From Caulobacter sp. SLTY (GTDB lineage: Bacteria; Pseudomonadota; Alphaproteobacteria; Caulobacterales; Caulobacteraceae): a DNA stretch of 64,000 nucleotides. Every line of letters starts with the position of its first letter. Position 1 is the stretch's first letter. Under the pieces are notes generated by a model. That model searched no databases, was not told where the DNA came from, and saw only the letters and a program-made list of their open reading frames with translations. This document shows, in pieces, positions 7,257 through 17,414 of the stretch. Both the position numbers and the translations under genes were made by a program. The stretch covers positions 38,562 to 102,561 of the forward strand of contig NZ_JAAALA010000015.1 of NCBI RefSeq assembly GCF_009905535.1, in the 5' to 3' direction.

Positions 7257-7985
7257 ATGCGCACCGCTGTCCAGGACATCGCCGCACCGCTGCTCTGGTC
7301 TGAGCCCGCGCCGCCGTCGCACCACGTCGGCCATCGCGAGCGCTTGCGGGATCGGGCGCTTAAGGGCGGCCTTGGCGCCCTGCCCGACTATGAGCTGCTC
7401 GAACTTTTCCTGTTCCGCTCCATTCCCCAAGGCGACGTCAAGCCGTTGGCCAAGCGGCTGATCGAACGCTTCGGCTCGTTGAGCGCGGTGATGGCCGCGG
7501 GGCCGGAGGCGCTCTGCACGGTCAAGGGAGTGGGCAAGGCGGTGGCCCTCGACCTCTGCGCCCTCCATGAGGCGACCTTGCGGGCCGGGCGGGAGCCGGT
7601 GGTCAAGCGCACCGTCATCTCCTCCTGGAGCGCGCTGCTGGCCTATGTGAAACTGGCCCTGGCCCATGAGCCGCGCGAGCAGTTCCGAGTGCTGTTCCTC
7701 GACAAGAAGAACCAGCTGATCGCTGACGAGGTCCAGAACCACGGCACCGTCGACCATGCCCCGGTCTATCCGCGGGAAGTGATGCGCCGGGCGCTGGAGC
7801 TGTCGGCCAGCAATATCATCCTCGTCCACAATCACCCCAGCGGCGATCCCACTCCCAGCCGCGCTGACATCGACATGACCCGCCAGATCGTCGAGGCGGG
7901 CCGGGCCCTGAGGATCGAGGTGCATGACCATCTGGTCGTCGGACGCGAGGGCGTGGCCAGCTTCAAGGCGCTGGGATTGATGTAG
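7257..7985 (+). CDS. radC: RadC-family (JAB/MPN) protein
   Basis: A 242-residue RadC homologue: N-terminal helix-hairpin-helix-like UPF0758 region ([34 protein letters not shown]) and a C-terminal JAMM domain with [14 protein letters not shown], whose two His and the Asp bind zinc, plus an upstream acidic residue in the RAL...LVHN block. RadC was once linked to DNA repair, but its real role is unresolved. ATG at 7257 was preferred over an in-frame TTG at 7239; GAGGA lies about 11 bases before it. It is unlinked to phage or integrated elements here. Confidence 0.92.
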   Translation: MRTAVQDIAAPLLWSEPAPPSHHVGHRERLRDRALKGGLGALPDYELLELFLFRSIPQGDVKPLAKRLIERFGSLSAVMAAGPEALCTVKGVGKAVALDLCALHEATLRAGREPVVKRTVISSWSALLAYVKLALAHEPREQFRVLFLDKKNQLIADEVQNHGTVDHAPVYPREVMRRALELSASNIILVHNHPSGDPTPSRADIDMTRQIVEAGRALRIEVHDHLVVGREGVASFKALGLM

Positions 7986-8053
7986 CCGGCTCGCCAAGCC
8001 ACCCCGACCGGGTCATCATGCGCGCCGCCCCTTATCACCGGAGCCGATCGTCG

Positions 8054-8419
8054 ATGTTCCTCGCCCTGCTTGCCGCCGTCCTGCTGTCCTCAAGCCCGGA
8101 AAGCGCCGCCGACACGGCGCCGATGCCCTGCGACGCCAGCCTGCAGGTCTGCCCGGTGATCGATCCAAAGACCGGGCAGCCTCGCGTCTACCCGGCCGAC
8201 GTGACGCGGTTCCAGGAAGACATCGAAACCTGCATCCATTTCGCCGGCGAGGAGCCTTATGACGCCGATCGTCGGCGTCAGATCGAGGCGGCGTTCCGCA
8301 AGCACTGCGATGGCGCCAAGGCGCGCCTGCCCGGCCTGCGGAAGAAGTACGCGGCCGACCCGGTCAACCTGGAGCGCATCGAGGCGATCCAGGCCTTCCG
8401 GGTCGGGGCCGGCCTCTGA
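8054..8419 (+). CDS. Small exported protein of unknown function
   Basis: A 121-residue protein with a clear signal peptide (MFLALLAAVLLSS, cleavage likely after ESAADT or nearby). The mature part has four Cys (PCDASLQVCP, ETCIHFAGEE, RKHCDGAKAR), suggesting disulfides in the periplasm, and a helical C-terminus (LPGLRKKYAADPVNLERIEA). An upstream ATG at 8018 would add 12 basic residues; GGAG lies about ten bases before 8054, so that start was chosen. It ends one base before the stop of the convergent MDR gene. No family is recognised. Confidence 0.65.
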   Translation: MFLALLAAVLLSSSPESAADTAPMPCDASLQVCPVIDPKTGQPRVYPADVTRFQEDIETCIHFAGEEPYDADRRRQIEAAFRKHCDGAKARLPGLRKKYAADPVNLERIEAIQAFRVGAGL

Positions 8420-8420
8420 A

Positions 8421-9539
8421 CTATTTGGCCGGGTTGATCAGGTACTTCTCGCCCGTCGCCCGTCGGCTGTAGGCCTTGAGGGTGTCGGGGTTCAGGGCCT
8501 CAGCCAGGGAGATCTCGGCCGTGTAGTGGCTGGCGAAGGTGGTCTTCAGCTCGGCGGCGACGCGGGCGCGGAGGCGGTTCATGACCTCGGGACCAGCCTT
8601 CTGCATGAAGTAGGTCAACAGATAGCCGCCCGTGCCCCACGACAGGCCGACATTGCGCCCGATCTCGGTCGGGCGCAGGTCCAATGCGCCGTAGATGTAG
8701 ACCTGCTTGTGCGTGCTGCTGCCATAGCGGCTGTACGCGCCGGCGGTGCGGTTCAGGGCCACCTCCATACAGGCCAGGATGTCGCCGGCCAGCGGCCCGC
8801 CGCCGATGGCGTCGAAGCCGATGGTGGCGCCGGTCTCGGCGAGGGCGTCCACAAGGTCGGCCTTGAAGGTGGCAGTCGTGCTGTCGAGTACGTACTTGGC
8901 GCCCAGCTCCTTGAGCAGCTTCACCTGCTCGGCGCTGCGCACGATGTTGACCAGCGGGATACCGTCGGCCTGGCAGATCTTCACCAGCATCTGGCCGAGG
9001 TTCGAGGCCGCCGCCGTGTGCACCATGGCCTTGTGGCCCTCGGCCCGCATAGTCTCGGGGAAGGACAGCGCCGTCAGTGGGTTGACGAAGCAGGAGGCGC
9101 CGTCGGCCGCCGTGGCGTCATCGGGCAGCGGCAGGCAGGCGCCGGCCGGCGAGAGCTTGTGGGTGGCGTACATCGAGCCGCCCAGGGTGGCGACCTTCTT
9201 GCCCAGCAGGGACTCGGCCCCAGCCCCGGCCGCGATCACCGTGCCGGCGCCCTCATTGCCCACGGCCATCGACTGGTCGAAGCGGGCAGCCACCATCGGC
9301 AGCCGCTCGGGCGCGACGTTGGCGGTCAGAGTCGGGCGGTCGGCGGTTCCGCCGGCGACCAGGGTGGACAGATCCGCCGGCCCGGTCAGCAGGCCGAGGT
9401 CCGACGGATTGATCGGCGAGCCCTCAACGCGGATGAGGACCTGCCCGGCCGCCGGCTCGGGAATCGCTACCTCTTCCAACGACAGTTCGAGCTTGCCGCT
9501 CGAGGTAATCTTCGAGCGCAGTTCAAGGCCCGTGGTCAT
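8421..9539 (-). CDS. Medium-chain dehydrogenase/reductase (zinc-binding-dehydrogenase type)
   Basis: A 372-residue MDR protein: GroES-like N-terminal domain (EPAAGQVLIRVEGSPINPSD, VGNEGAGTVIAAG) and Rossmann domain (MVHTAAASNLGQMLVKICQA, GFDAIGGGPLAG). The Cys-His ligands of classical zinc alcohol dehydrogenases are not evident, so it is more like quinone oxidoreductases/enoyl reductases using NADPH. AGGAGAG precedes the ATG at 9539; the reading frame continues upstream only through the preceding gene. It follows a GST gene by 26 bases on the same strand, suggesting a two-gene stress or detoxification operon. Substrate unknown. Confidence 0.88.
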   Translation of the reverse strand: MTTGLELRSKITSSGKLELSLEEVAIPEPAAGQVLIRVEGSPINPSDLGLLTGPADLSTLVAGGTADRPTLTANVAPERLPMVAARFDQSMAVGNEGAGTVIAAGAGAESLLGKKVATLGGSMYATHKLSPAGACLPLPDDATAADGASCFVNPLTALSFPETMRAEGHKAMVHTAAASNLGQMLVKICQADGIPLVNIVRSAEQVKLLKELGAKYVLDSTTATFKADLVDALAETGATIGFDAIGGGPLAGDILACMEVALNRTAGAYSRYGSSTHKQVYIYGALDLRPTEIGRNVGLSWGTGGYLLTYFMQKAGPEVMNRLRARVAAELKTTFASHYTAEISLAEALNPDTLKAYSRRATGEKYLINPAK

Positions 9540-9565
9540 GATGGTCTCTCCTGTTTGAGGTTGCG

Positions 9566-10183
9566 TCAGGCTTCGGCGAGCCAAGCCAGGTATTCCGGCT
9601 TCTGCAAGAGGCCCTTCCAGTAGGCCTCGCCGCGCCCGTCGTCCCCGTAGTTTTTCAAATCCACGCCATAGGTTTCGAAGCGCGTCGCCACCGGGGTGAA
9701 GAAGGCGTCGACGTTGCCCCAGCCGCCGAGCAGAAAGGGGCCGCCCGAGCGGTCCAGCAATTCCAGCCACAGCGCGACGATTCGCCGGACATCCTTCTCG
9801 GCATCCTCCGACAGGGTCAGTTCGATCCGCTGGCCGAGGTCCATCGGGCACTCGCGGCGCAACGCGCCGAATCCGCTGTGCATCTCCGCCGCCGCCGCCC
9901 GGGCCAGCGCCCGGTCGACCGGGTCAGCCGGCCACAGGCCCGCCTCGGGGAATCGCTCGGCCAGGTACTCGCAGATCGCCAGAGAATCCCCGATCACCAC
10001 ACCGGCGTCCTTCAGGGCCGGGACTAGGCCGGACGGCGAATGCCGGCGAATCTCGACCGTCGAGGTCTCCACCTCCCGCAGCTGGACCAGGGTCTCGACG
10101 AACGGCGCGCCGGTGCGCTTCAGCGCCAGCCAGGGCCGCATCGACCAGGTCGACCACCGCTTGGTTCCGATCACCAGTTCCAT
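9566..10183 (-). CDS. Glutathione S-transferase family protein
   Basis: A 205-residue GST. The N-terminus MELVIGTKRWSTWSMRPWLA holds the candidate catalytic Ser cluster; GLVPALKDAGVVIGDSLAIC carries the cis-Pro and the D/S glutathione-binding motif. The C-terminal helical domain (LLDRSGGPFLLGGWGNVDAF) contains the G.W...DAFF N-capping region. It belongs to a different GST branch from the two at the window start. The MDR oxidoreductase starts 26 bases downstream and is probably co-transcribed. Confidence 0.9.
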   Translation of the reverse strand: MELVIGTKRWSTWSMRPWLALKRTGAPFVETLVQLREVETSTVEIRRHSPSGLVPALKDAGVVIGDSLAICEYLAERFPEAGLWPADPVDRALARAAAAEMHSGFGALRRECPMDLGQRIELTLSEDAEKDVRRIVALWLELLDRSGGPFLLGGWGNVDAFFTPVATRFETYGVDLKNYGDDGRGEAYWKGLLQKPEYLAWLAEA

Positions 10184-10282
10184 CGTTGCATCCCATCGTT
10201 CGAAGGACGGGTATTGGCGCCGTCCCTTATCCGGGCTCTAGTGGCCCCAATGGTTTAGAACAAGCGTTTGAGGAAATCGCCC

Positions 10283-11743
10283 ATGACCGACGCCGCCGGC
10301 CCGGCGCCGCTTGAGTCCAAATTGATCGATCGCGCCGACGACGGTCCAGGCATTGAGCCACTCAGCAAAGGGTTCCGGCGCTACGCGCTTTGGACCCTGA
10401 TGATCATCTACACGCTGAACTTCCTGGATCGGCAGATCGTCAACATCCTGGCCGAGCCAATCAAGAAGGACCTGCACCTCGCAGACTGGCAGCTGGGCAT
10501 GATGACCGGCCTGGCCTTCGCGCTGTTCTATACGGTCCTCGGCATCCCCATTGCCCGCAAGGCGGAGAAGTCCAATCGCCCGATCATCATCGGGACCGCG
10601 CTGGCGGTATGGAGCGGCTTCACCATGCTCTGCGGCTTGGCCCAGAACTTCTGGCAGCTTGTGCTGGCCCGGATCGGCGTCGGCGTCGGCGAAGCCGGCT
10701 GCACCCCGCCCGCCCACTCCTTGATTACGGACTATGTTCCCAGGGAGAAGCGGGCCTCGGCCATCGCCTTCTACTCGATCGGCACCCCCCTCGGCAGCCT
10801 GATCGGCATGGCCATGGGCGGGCTGATCGCCGACGCCTACGGCTGGCGGGCCGCTTTCCTGGTGGCGGGCGCGCCGGGCCTGTTCTTCGCCGTGCTGACC
10901 ATCTTCACCTTGCCCGAGCCGCGAAAGAAGCTGTCCGCCATCATGGCCGCGAAGGCCACGGCTAGCGTGCCGCTGCGCGAGGCGATGCGGGTTCTGGTCT
11001 CCAAGAAGACCTTCTGGCTGATCGCTTTCGCCGCCGCCATCAAGGCCTTCATCGGCTACGGCCATGCGCCGTTCACCGCCAGCTTCTTCTTCCGCAGTCA
11101 CGCGGACCAGATCGCCGAGCTGTCGGCCTGGATCACCGGCCTTACCGGCTTCTCCATCGGCCCGATCGGCACGGTGGGCGTCGCGCTCAGCGTGGTCAGC
11201 GGGACGGCGGGCGTGCTGGGGGTCTGGCTGGGCGGAGTCATCGCCGACAAGCTGGGCGCCAGGGACCTGCGGGCCTATGTGGTCGTCCCGGCCATCGCCT
11301 CGCTGATCACTATCCCGATCTACATCACCGCGGTCTCGATCCCCAGCGCCACAGGGGCGCTGCTCCTTCTGGCTCTGCCGGCCATCATCGGTTCGCTCTG
11401 GTACGGCCCGGTCTACGCCACCGCCCAGAGCATCGTGCAGCCGCAGATGCGGGCGACCTGCGCGGCGGTGCTGCTGTTCATCATCAACCTGGTCGGGCTG
11501 GGTCTTGGGCCGCTGTTCGTCGGTATCCTCAGCGATCTCTGGGCCGGCGGCATCCTGCAGCAGTCCGGCCTCGTGGCCGCCGACTGCGGCAAGGCCATGC
11601 TGGACATTAATGCGGCCGCTTGCGGCGTCGCCGAGGCCGAGGGACTCCGCTGGGCCCTTATCGTGTCGATGGCCTTCAACGTGCTCGCCTTTGCCCTCTT
11701 CTGGTTGGCTCGCAAGACGATCCGCGAAGAGATGGTCAGCTAG
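10283..11743 (+). CDS. MFS transporter, Spinster-like (first of tandem pair)
   Basis: A 486-residue, 12-helix major facilitator protein. TM1 holds ALWTLMIIYTLNFLDRQIVN, the Spinster-type NFLDR motif; loop 2-3 has PIARKAEKSNR; TM4 has GVGVGEAGCTPPAHSLITDY; loop 8-9 and TM10-11 (MRATCAAVLLFIINLVGLGL) are also typical. A C-terminal periplasmic loop contains DCGKAMLDINAAACGV. ATG at 10283 has GAGGAAA six bases upstream. A second, clearly paralogous transporter starts 39 bases downstream. Bacterial Spinster-like proteins are mostly uncharacterised; substrates may be lipids, sterols or aromatic acids. Confidence 0.92.
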   Translation: MTDAAGPAPLESKLIDRADDGPGIEPLSKGFRRYALWTLMIIYTLNFLDRQIVNILAEPIKKDLHLADWQLGMMTGLAFALFYTVLGIPIARKAEKSNRPIIIGTALAVWSGFTMLCGLAQNFWQLVLARIGVGVGEAGCTPPAHSLITDYVPREKRASAIAFYSIGTPLGSLIGMAMGGLIADAYGWRAAFLVAGAPGLFFAVLTIFTLPEPRKKLSAIMAAKATASVPLREAMRVLVSKKTFWLIAFAAAIKAFIGYGHAPFTASFFFRSHADQIAELSAWITGLTGFSIGPIGTVGVALSVVSGTAGVLGVWLGGVIADKLGARDLRAYVVVPAIASLITIPIYITAVSIPSATGALLLLALPAIIGSLWYGPVYATAQSIVQPQMRATCAAVLLFIINLVGLGLGPLFVGILSDLWAGGILQQSGLVAADCGKAMLDINAAACGVAEAEGLRWALIVSMAFNVLAFALFWLARKTIREEMVS

Positions 11744-11782
11744 ATCAAAACGGCGCGGGGGCGCGCCAGGGAAGGAACGAGA

Positions 11783-13165
11783 ATGACCGAAGTTGTCGAG
11801 GGCGCCGCACCTGCGGCGGAGACGCCGGCGCCCTATCCGGGCCAAGGCACGCCGGGATATCGCGCCTACGTGCTGATGGCGCTGCTAACCGTCTACACCT
11901 TCAACTTCATCGACCGGGTGGTGGTGGCCATCCTGCAGGAGGACATCAAGCTGGAGTTTGGCCTGACCGACCTGCAGCTGGGCCTTCTGGGCGGGCCTGC
12001 CTTCGCGGTGCTCTACACCTTCCTCGGCATCCCGATCGCCCGCCTGGCCGAGAAGCACAACCGGATGACCATTCTGGCCATCTGCCTGGCGCTCTGGAGC
12101 GGAATGACCGCCCTGTGTGGTGTAGCGGTTTCCTACGCCACCCTGTTCGCGGCCCGGGTCGGGGTGAGCGTCGGCGAGGCCGGCTGCACCCCGCCTGCCC
12201 AGTCGGTGATCAGCGACTACTTCCCCGCGGATCGTCGGGCCACGGCCATCTCGATCTACGCCCTCGGCGTGCCAGTGGGCTCGATGCTGGCGGCGATCGG
12301 CGGCGGCCTGATGCTGGAGTACTTCGGCTGGCGCGAAGCCTTCCTGGTGCTCGGGCTGCCCGGACTTTTGCTGGCGATCGTCATCAAGTTGACGATCAAG
12401 GAGCCTGAGCGCGGCGGCGTCGGCGCGGCCAAGGTCGAGGCGCCCGGCTTCATCTCCGCGTTCAAGATCCTCGCCAAGAAGCCGACCTTCTGGCACGTCG
12501 CTCTCGGCTCGGCCGTCGCCTCCTTCGTCGGCTACGGTGTTGGTCAGTACCTGAACTCCTACCTGATCCGGACGCACGAGCTGAGCCGCCTGGAGGCCTC
12601 GCAGCTGTCCGGTGTGGTGCTCGGCATCGCCGCCGCCTTCGGCACCTTCTTCGCCGGCTGGCTGGCCGACCGGATGATCAAGCGCCACCCCAACGCCCTG
12701 GCCTGGCTGCCGGCCCTGGGCTTCTTCATCGCCACGCCCTTCTACCTCGTCGGCTATGCGGCGCCGAACCTGTGGATCGGCGTGCCGTTCATGATCGTCG
12801 GGGCGGTGACCCATTACTTCTACCTGGGCTGCATGTACGCCTCGGTGCAGGGCATCGTGGCGCCGCGCGTTCGCGCAACAGCCACGGCGGTGCTGCTGTT
12901 CATCGTCAACCTGCTCGGCTACGGCCTGGGCCCGCCGGCCATCGGCGCCTTGAGCGACGTTCTGGCCGGCATGAACCTGCAGGCGGCGGGCTTGACCGTC
13001 GCCGACTGTGGCAAGACCATCCTGGACGCCAACAAGGCCGCCTGCGCCGTCGGCTCGGAGTTCGGCCTGCGCTGGTCGATCTTCATTGGCCTGTTCGGCT
13101 ACCTCTGGGCGGCCGTCCACTTCCTGTTCGCGTGGAAGACCCTGCGCAAGGACTGGGTGGGATAG
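11783..13165 (+). CDS. MFS transporter, Spinster-like (second of tandem pair)
   Basis: A 460-residue, 12-helix paralogue of the preceding gene. Shared blocks include YTFNFIDRVVVAILQEDIK, GVSVGEAGCTPPAQSVISDY, GWREAFLVLGLPGL, RVRATATAVLLFIVNLLGYG and the Cys-containing extracytoplasmic loop DCGKTILDANKAACAV. Start ATG 11783 follows GAAGGAACGAG. The pair is probably co-transcribed and arose by tandem duplication; sequence has diverged enough to suggest different substrates. purB follows 35 bases later. Confidence 0.92.
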   Translation: MTEVVEGAAPAAETPAPYPGQGTPGYRAYVLMALLTVYTFNFIDRVVVAILQEDIKLEFGLTDLQLGLLGGPAFAVLYTFLGIPIARLAEKHNRMTILAICLALWSGMTALCGVAVSYATLFAARVGVSVGEAGCTPPAQSVISDYFPADRRATAISIYALGVPVGSMLAAIGGGLMLEYFGWREAFLVLGLPGLLLAIVIKLTIKEPERGGVGAAKVEAPGFISAFKILAKKPTFWHVALGSAVASFVGYGVGQYLNSYLIRTHELSRLEASQLSGVVLGIAAAFGTFFAGWLADRMIKRHPNALAWLPALGFFIATPFYLVGYAAPNLWIGVPFMIVGAVTHYFYLGCMYASVQGIVAPRVRATATAVLLFIVNLLGYGLGPPAIGALSDVLAGMNLQAAGLTVADCGKTILDANKAACAVGSEFGLRWSIFIGLFGYLWAAVHFLFAWKTLRKDWVG

Positions 13166-13194
13166 TTGACAGCGCGGGGCATGGGAGCCACTAG
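13166..13194 (+). promoter_or_regulatory. Possible purB promoter
   Basis: TTGACA (13166-13171) lies 35 bases before the purB ATG, with ACTAGG near 13190-13195 as a poor -10. There is no good ribosome-binding site before the ATG, so a very short leader is possible. Weak call. Confidence 0.3.
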
Positions 13195-13200
13195 GCGCCC

Positions 13201-14507
<1,307 letters not shown>

Positions 14508-14511
<4 letters not shown>

Positions 14512-15011
14512 GGAAGGCTGGCTTCCCGCCGGTCTATGCGCCTGACGCGCGTCTGCTGATCCTCGGCAGCCTGCCCGGCGACGCTTCCCTGTCCCAGAGC
14601 CGCTACTACGGCCATCCCCAGAACGCCTTCTGGCGGCTGGTTGGCGGCGTGATCGGCGTCGATCTGCAGGCGATGGCCTATGAAGCCCGCCTGGAAGCCC
14701 TGAAAGCTGCCCACATCGCCCTGTGGGACGTGATCGCCGAGGCGCACCGGCCGGGCAGCCTGGACGGCGCAATCCGCGAGGAGCGCGCCAACGATCTGCC
14801 GGGCCTGATCTCCGAACTCCCAGACCTCCAGGCCATCGCCTTCAACGGAGGAACGGCGACGAAGCTTGGCGCCAAGGCGCTGGCCGACGTGCGGCCGGAC
14901 CTGGCCCGATTCGCCCTGCCCTCTTCCAGCCCGGCCTACACCCTGGCGTTCGAACGCAAGGCGGCCGCCTGGGCTGAGCTCAGGCGGCCGCTAGGTCTTG
15001 CTGAAGCTTAG
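14508..15011 (+). CDS. DNA-deoxyinosine (hypoxanthine) glycosylase, CTG start
   Basis: A 167-residue uracil-DNA-glycosylase-superfamily protein of the hypoxanthine-DNA glycosylase type, which removes deaminated adenine. Motif 1 is ARLLILGSLPGDASLSQSRY followed by YGHPQNAFWRL; the C-terminal motif is ALPSSSPAYTL. Conserved sequence begins at GFPPVYAPDAR, yet no ATG, GTG or TTG lies upstream in frame: a TGA at 14421-14423 closes the frame, and the next standard start, GTG 14649, would remove the active-site motif. CTG at 14508 overlaps the purB TGA (CTGA) and has GGAG seven bases before it. A sequencing error is the alternative. Confidence 0.8.
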
Positions 15012-15018
15012 AAGGCGA

Positions 15019-15336
15019 TCAGCCGCCGGTTTTGATCTGCTCGCGAGCCTGGGCCAGCAGTTCGTCCATCTTCATGCGGACTTCGCCCTCGGTGGTGTCG
15101 AGGCCAGAGCCCTTCAGGTCGCCGAAGACCTTGCGCAGTACGTCCTCGTCGCCCGGCATTTCGAAGTCGGACTTCACGACGGCCCGCACGTATTCCTCGG
15201 TGGACTCCAGCCCCATCAGGCCGGCAGCCCATTCGCCCAGCATCCGGTTGCGCCGGGCCGAGGCCTTGAATTCCTGTTCGGCGTCGAGGGCGAACTTCCG
15301 CTCGAAGCCCTTTTCGCGATCGTCGAAGGTGGTCAT
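15019..15336 (-). CDS. F1-ATPase inhibitor zeta subunit (DUF1476)
   Basis: A 105-residue protein matching the alphaproteobacterial zeta subunit (DUF1476): TTFDDREKGFERKFALDAEQ at the N-terminus, the ARRNRMLGEWAAGLMG core, then YVRAVVKSDFE and a C-terminal helix (EVRMKMDELLAQAREQI). In Paracoccus this protein inhibits ATP hydrolysis by binding the F1 catalytic interface through its N-terminal helix. It is monocistronic, convergent with the glycosylase gene (8 bases between stops) and divergent from the SnoaL-like gene. Confidence 0.9.
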   Translation of the reverse strand: MTTFDDREKGFERKFALDAEQEFKASARRNRMLGEWAAGLMGLESTEEYVRAVVKSDFEMPGDEDVLRKVFGDLKGSGLDTTEGEVRMKMDELLAQAREQIKTGG

Positions 15337-15411
15337 AGAAGTCCTGAACTCTGGGTGCGGCGCGGTCCATACCGCGCGGCGCGCCGGCCCGCAATGACAA
15401 CCGGAGCCTCC

Positions 15412-15849
15412 ATGGTCAATGACGACATCGCCATCGGGGACGTCGTGGACGGAATGTACGCCATGATTTCGGGCCCGGCCGGCCCGCGCGACTGGGCTCT
15501 GCAGGCGGATTACTTCCACCCCGAGGCGCGCCAGATGCGCACCGGCGTGGGAGACGACGGAAAGCCCTGGATCGTGATCATGGGGCTGGAGGAATACCGG
15601 GCCAACACCACCCCCTTCTTCGACGTCGAGCCCTTTTTCGAGGTCGAGCTGGGTCGCCAGGTCGAGGTGTTCGGCAACATGGCCCATGTCTGGAGCCTGT
15701 ATGAAGCCAAGCGCGACCCGACCGACCTGGTCCCCGAGCGCCGCGGCATCAATTCCATCCAGTTGTTCAAGGGCGAGGACGGCGCCTGGAAGATCATCTC
15801 GATGATCTGGGACAACGAGCGCCCCGGCCTTTCATTGCCGACGCTTTGA
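15412..15849 (+). CDS. SnoaL/NTF2-like protein
   Basis: A 145-residue cone-shaped alpha+beta barrel protein: [69 protein letters not shown] and the C-terminal [17 protein letters not shown] are the usual SnoaL-like strands and helices. ATG 15412 has GGAG six bases upstream; an earlier ATG at 15394 has no ribosome site. It may be an enzyme or ligand binder; no active-site assignment is possible. It is followed by a 115-base gap to purC. Confidence 0.82.
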   Translation: MVNDDIAIGDVVDGMYAMISGPAGPRDWALQADYFHPEARQMRTGVGDDGKPWIVIMGLEEYRANTTPFFDVEPFFEVELGRQVEVFGNMAHVWSLYEAKRDPTDLVPERRGINSIQLFKGEDGAWKIISMIWDNERPGLSLPTL

Positions 15850-15964
15850 GAGTAGGTTCCGCCTCGACCAACCATCCTCGCGGACGCGAGTCGGACCCCG
15901 CGCGCTGGCCCTCGCCCGCGCGCGATTTTCGTTCCGCCGCGCCGCACCCCCCGAGGGGAGACGA

Positions 15965-16723
15965 ATGACCACCCGCCGCAAGAAGATCTACGAAGGCAAG
16001 GCCAAGATCCTGTACGAGGGTCCCGAGCCCGGCACCCTGATCCAGTACTTCAAGGACGACGCCACCGCCTTCAACGCCCAGAAGAAGGCCGTGCTGGAGG
16101 GCAAGGGGGTCATCAACAACCGCATCAGCGAGTTCGTGATGACCAAGCTGAACGCGATCGGCGTGCACAACCACTTCATCAAGCGGCTGAACCATCGCGA
16201 GCAGTTGATCAAGGAAGTCGAGATTATCCCGCTGGAGGTGATCTGCCGGAACATCGCCGCCGGCAGCCTGTCCAAGCGCCTGGGCCTGGAGGAAGGCACC
16301 CCCCTGCCCCGCTCGATCATCGAGTTCTGCTACAAGAACGACGAGCTGGGCGACCCGCTGGTGGCCGAAGAGCACATCACCGCGTTCAACTGGGCGACCA
16401 CCCAGGACATTGATGACATCATGGCCACCACCCTGCGGGTGAACGACTTCCTGAGCGGCATGTTCAGCGGCGTCGGCATCACCCTGGTGGACTTCAAGAT
16501 CGAGTTCGGCCGCATTTGGGAAGGCGACTTTTCCCGCATCATCCTGGCAGACGAGATCAGCCCCGACAGCTGCCGGCTGTGGGATTCGGTCACCAACGAG
16601 AAGCTCGACAAGGACCGTTTCCGCCGTGACATGGGCGACGTCATCGAGAGCTACGCCGAGGTGGCCCGCCGCCTCGGGATCATGAAAGACATGCCGACCG
16701 TCATCCAAGGGGGACTGCACTAG
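15965..16723 (+). CDS. purC: Phosphoribosylaminoimidazole-succinocarboxamide (SAICAR) synthase
   Basis: A 252-residue cytosolic ligase condensing CAIR with aspartate using ATP to form SAICAR. Signatures: [31 protein letters not shown], the [20 protein letters not shown] block and [10 protein letters not shown] with [25 protein letters not shown] precedes the ATG. Its stop (TAG) overlaps the purS GTG by one base, so purC-purS-lipoprotein are tightly coupled; purQ lies 45 bases further on. Confidence 0.97.
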   Translation: MTTRRKKIYEGKAKILYEGPEPGTLIQYFKDDATAFNAQKKAVLEGKGVINNRISEFVMTKLNAIGVHNHFIKRLNHREQLIKEVEIIPLEVICRNIAAGSLSKRLGLEEGTPLPRSIIEFCYKNDELGDPLVAEEHITAFNWATTQDIDDIMATTLRVNDFLSGMFSGVGITLVDFKIEFGRIWEGDFSRIILADEISPDSCRLWDSVTNEKLDKDRFRRDMGDVIESYAEVARRLGIMKDMPTVIQGGLH

Positions 16724-16959
16724 TGAAGGCCACCGTCCACGTTTTCCTCAAGCCGGGCGTCCTCGACGTCCAGGGCAAGGCGATCGAGAACGCGCTGCAC
16801 GGCCTGGGCTGGGCCGACGTCTCCGGCGTGCGGGTCGGCCGGGTGCTGGAGTTCGAGGTCGGCGGCGACAAGGCTTCGGCCGAGGCCGAGGTCAAGGCGA
16901 TGTGCGACAAGCTGCTCGCAAACACAGTGATCGAAAGCTACCGCATCGAGGTGGCGTGA
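16723..16959 (+). CDS. purS: Phosphoribosylformylglycinamidine synthase subunit PurS
   Basis: A 78-residue subunit that joins PurQ (glutaminase) and PurL (small type) into the FGAM synthase complex, probably helping ammonia transfer. The sequence starts MKATVHVFLKPGVLDVQGKA and has the RVGRVLEFEVGG block of the family. GTG start overlaps the purC stop by one base; the stop overlaps the start of the following lipoprotein gene (GTGA). Length is normal. Confidence 0.95.
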   Translation: MKATVHVFLKPGVLDVQGKAIENALHGLGWADVSGVRVGRVLEFEVGGDKASAEAEVKAMCDKLLANTVIESYRIEVA

Positions 16960-17369
16960 CGCCTAAGCGGTCCCTCGTTCTGGCTGTTTGCCTTCTGGCA
17001 GTCGCCGCCTGCGTGGGGCGACGAGACGAGGATGATGCGCTCGCGCTCTTTGATGCCAATCGCGACGAGTTCGAGATGGCCGCTGTCTTGGTCCTCAGTT
17101 GCGGAACTCGCGGCGAACTTCGCTATGAGGGGCGCCTCGTCGTGGGCTGCGCGTCTCGTCCGGGAGGCGGGGTCTTGCTGGGCCTCATGTCTCGGCGCGA
17201 CGTCGATAGCATCACCTGGAATGGCGACGAGGTACACTTCCGTCTGGACTGGGATCCCAACGCGTCTGACTTCAAACGCTCCTACTTGGTCTTCGACCGC
17301 GACCGCTGGTCCAACGCACCCCCGCTCACCCCAACAGCACACTCCTGGTCCTATTTGCGACGTGACTAG
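16956..17369 (+). CDS. Putative lipoprotein of unknown function inside the pur operon
   Basis: A 137-residue protein beginning VTPKRSLVLAVCLLAVAAC, a signal peptide ending in a lipobox-like VAAC, so C19 may be lipidated. The mature part has two more Cys (LVLSCGTRGELRYEG, LVVGCASRPGG), WNGDEVHFRLDWDP and a C-terminal RSYLVFDRDRW. The GTG start overlaps the purS stop (GTGA) and the purQ ATG follows 45 bases after its stop. No family is recognised. It is unusual between purS and purQ; its location implies co-expression, not necessarily a purine role. Confidence 0.65.
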   Translation: MTPKRSLVLAVCLLAVAACVGRRDEDDALALFDANRDEFEMAAVLVLSCGTRGELRYEGRLVVGCASRPGGGVLLGLMSRRDVDSITWNGDEVHFRLDWDPNASDFKRSYLVFDRDRWSNAPPLTPTAHSWSYLRRD

Positions 17370-17414
17370 CCTTCCGCTCGCGCCGTCGCCGGGACTCTGC
17401 TACAGGCCCGCGCC

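Noticed and set aside
8421..9623. A plus-strand open frame opposite the MDR gene
   Set aside because: No family features; the minus-strand MDR protein is complete with both domains.
15850..15964. Riboswitch or attenuator before purC
   Set aside because: The 115-base gap shows no purine-riboswitch core and no terminator-antiterminator pair.
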